Below, one piece after another: positions 63,833 through 64,000 of a stretch of 64,000 nt of DNA. Numbering within the stretch: position 1 is the stretch's first letter; every line of letters begins with the position of its first letter. Location: assembly GCF_014648655.1 (NCBI RefSeq), contig NZ_BMRN01000001.1, positions 426,092 to 490,091 on the forward strand, in the 5' to 3' direction. The translations under genes and the position numbers were made by a program. The notes beneath the pieces were generated by a model. It was not told where the DNA came from. It made no database searches and worked only from the letters and a program-made list of their open reading frames with translations. Origin of the DNA: Streptomyces atratus (GTDB lineage Bacteria; Actinomycetota; Actinomycetes; Streptomycetales; Streptomycetaceae).

Positions 63833-63915
63833 AGCCGTTCTCCTGTCGGGTGATGTGATCCGCGGGATGTGATCGGGGCGTTGTGGACGGGACCCGGAGA
63901 TCGGAATGTGGTGAT

Positions 63916-63933
63916 CGGGCGGGGCGCCGCCCG
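63916..63933. terminator. Hairpin upstream of the TIG gene
   Basis: CGGGCGG (63916-63922) and CCGCCCG (63927-63933) form a 7-bp stem with a GGCG loop. It may be part of the end of a neighbouring gene outside the window. Confidence 0.4.
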
Positions 63934-63976
63934 GACCTCCTGGCCGGGCGGCGATGAGCGAGTGGTGCCGAGTGGG

Positions 63977-64000
63977 TTGCCCGCCCGGCCGGGCGGGCAA
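63977..64000. terminator. 24-base perfect palindrome at the window edge
   Basis: TTGCCCGCCCGG at 63977-63988 is followed directly by its exact complement to 64000, and may extend beyond. It resembles the terminator at 35368-35395 (shared TTGCCCGCC core). Probably the terminator of a gene beyond the window. Confidence 0.6.

Overview
The window is chromosomal DNA of a high-GC actinobacterium, almost certainly a Streptomyces. The evidence is third-position GC bias in every gene, frequent GTG/TTG starts, a mycothiol biosynthesis gene (mshB), many Sec/Tat lipoproteins, SpoIIE/RsbW-type signalling proteins, and a five-gene peptide transporter whose gene order matches bldKABCDE. I saw no tRNA, rRNA, IS element, prophage or CRISPR array.

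Layout. (1) 1-2.1 kb: a surface-protein module, with a 5'-truncated Ser/Gly/Asp/Glu repeat protein ending in a membrane anchor, a class F-type sortase, and a small secreted protein split by a frameshift. (2) 2.2-5.8 kb: an ABC-2 exporter with its own NarL/DesKR-type two-component system and a candidate operator. (3) 5.8-13.1 kb: a peptidoglycan-binding-domain membrane protein, mshB with a DUF6113-like membrane protein, a small membrane protein, an S9 peptidase and a membrane protein. (4) 13.2-31.8 kb: three complete oligopeptide ABC transporters in a row. Two close paralogues on the minus strand flank bldK-type genes on the plus strand. Each of the three carries a strong hairpin just after its binding-protein gene. 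(5) 32.2-38.5 kb: a secreted protein, typA/bipA, an orphan peptide-binding lipoprotein with large charged inserts, and a small uncertain gene. (6) 38.6-47.3 kb: a carbohydrate-use locus with a LacI regulator, a CE7-like esterase, a binding protein, two permeases, a GH1 glycosidase and a Tat-exported PF10091-like glucanase. Matching LacI-type operators lie before the regulator and before the transporter. (7) 47.3-51.4 kb: a GH18-like membrane-anchored protein, a TPM-domain protein and PspA. (8) 51.4-55.5 kb: a PAS/GAF/SpoIIE phosphatase with a fused kinase domain, a stand-alone RsbW-like ATPase, a Nudix hydrolase and a SPOR-like miniprotein. (9) 55.9-64 kb: a GntR/UTRA regulator, two decayed genes facing each other (a chitinase tail and an internally deleted subtilase), a threonine-synthase-like PLP enzyme, a GH65 enzyme, an unrecognised cytoplasmic protein and an IPT/TIG repeat protein.

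Themes. The central part is devoted to peptide import (four family-5 binding proteins, three with full transporters), which in Streptomyces links nutrition to aerial development through BldK. The sugar locus reads as import of an oligosaccharide released outside the cell and hydrolysed inside, under a local repressor. The envelope-stress and anti-sigma-like genes form a separate signalling block. The least explained items are the repeated KPSGGV-AGGG motif in the sortase neighbour, the shared hairpin design of the three peptide transporters, and the remnant-gene cluster at 56.8-57.6 kb.
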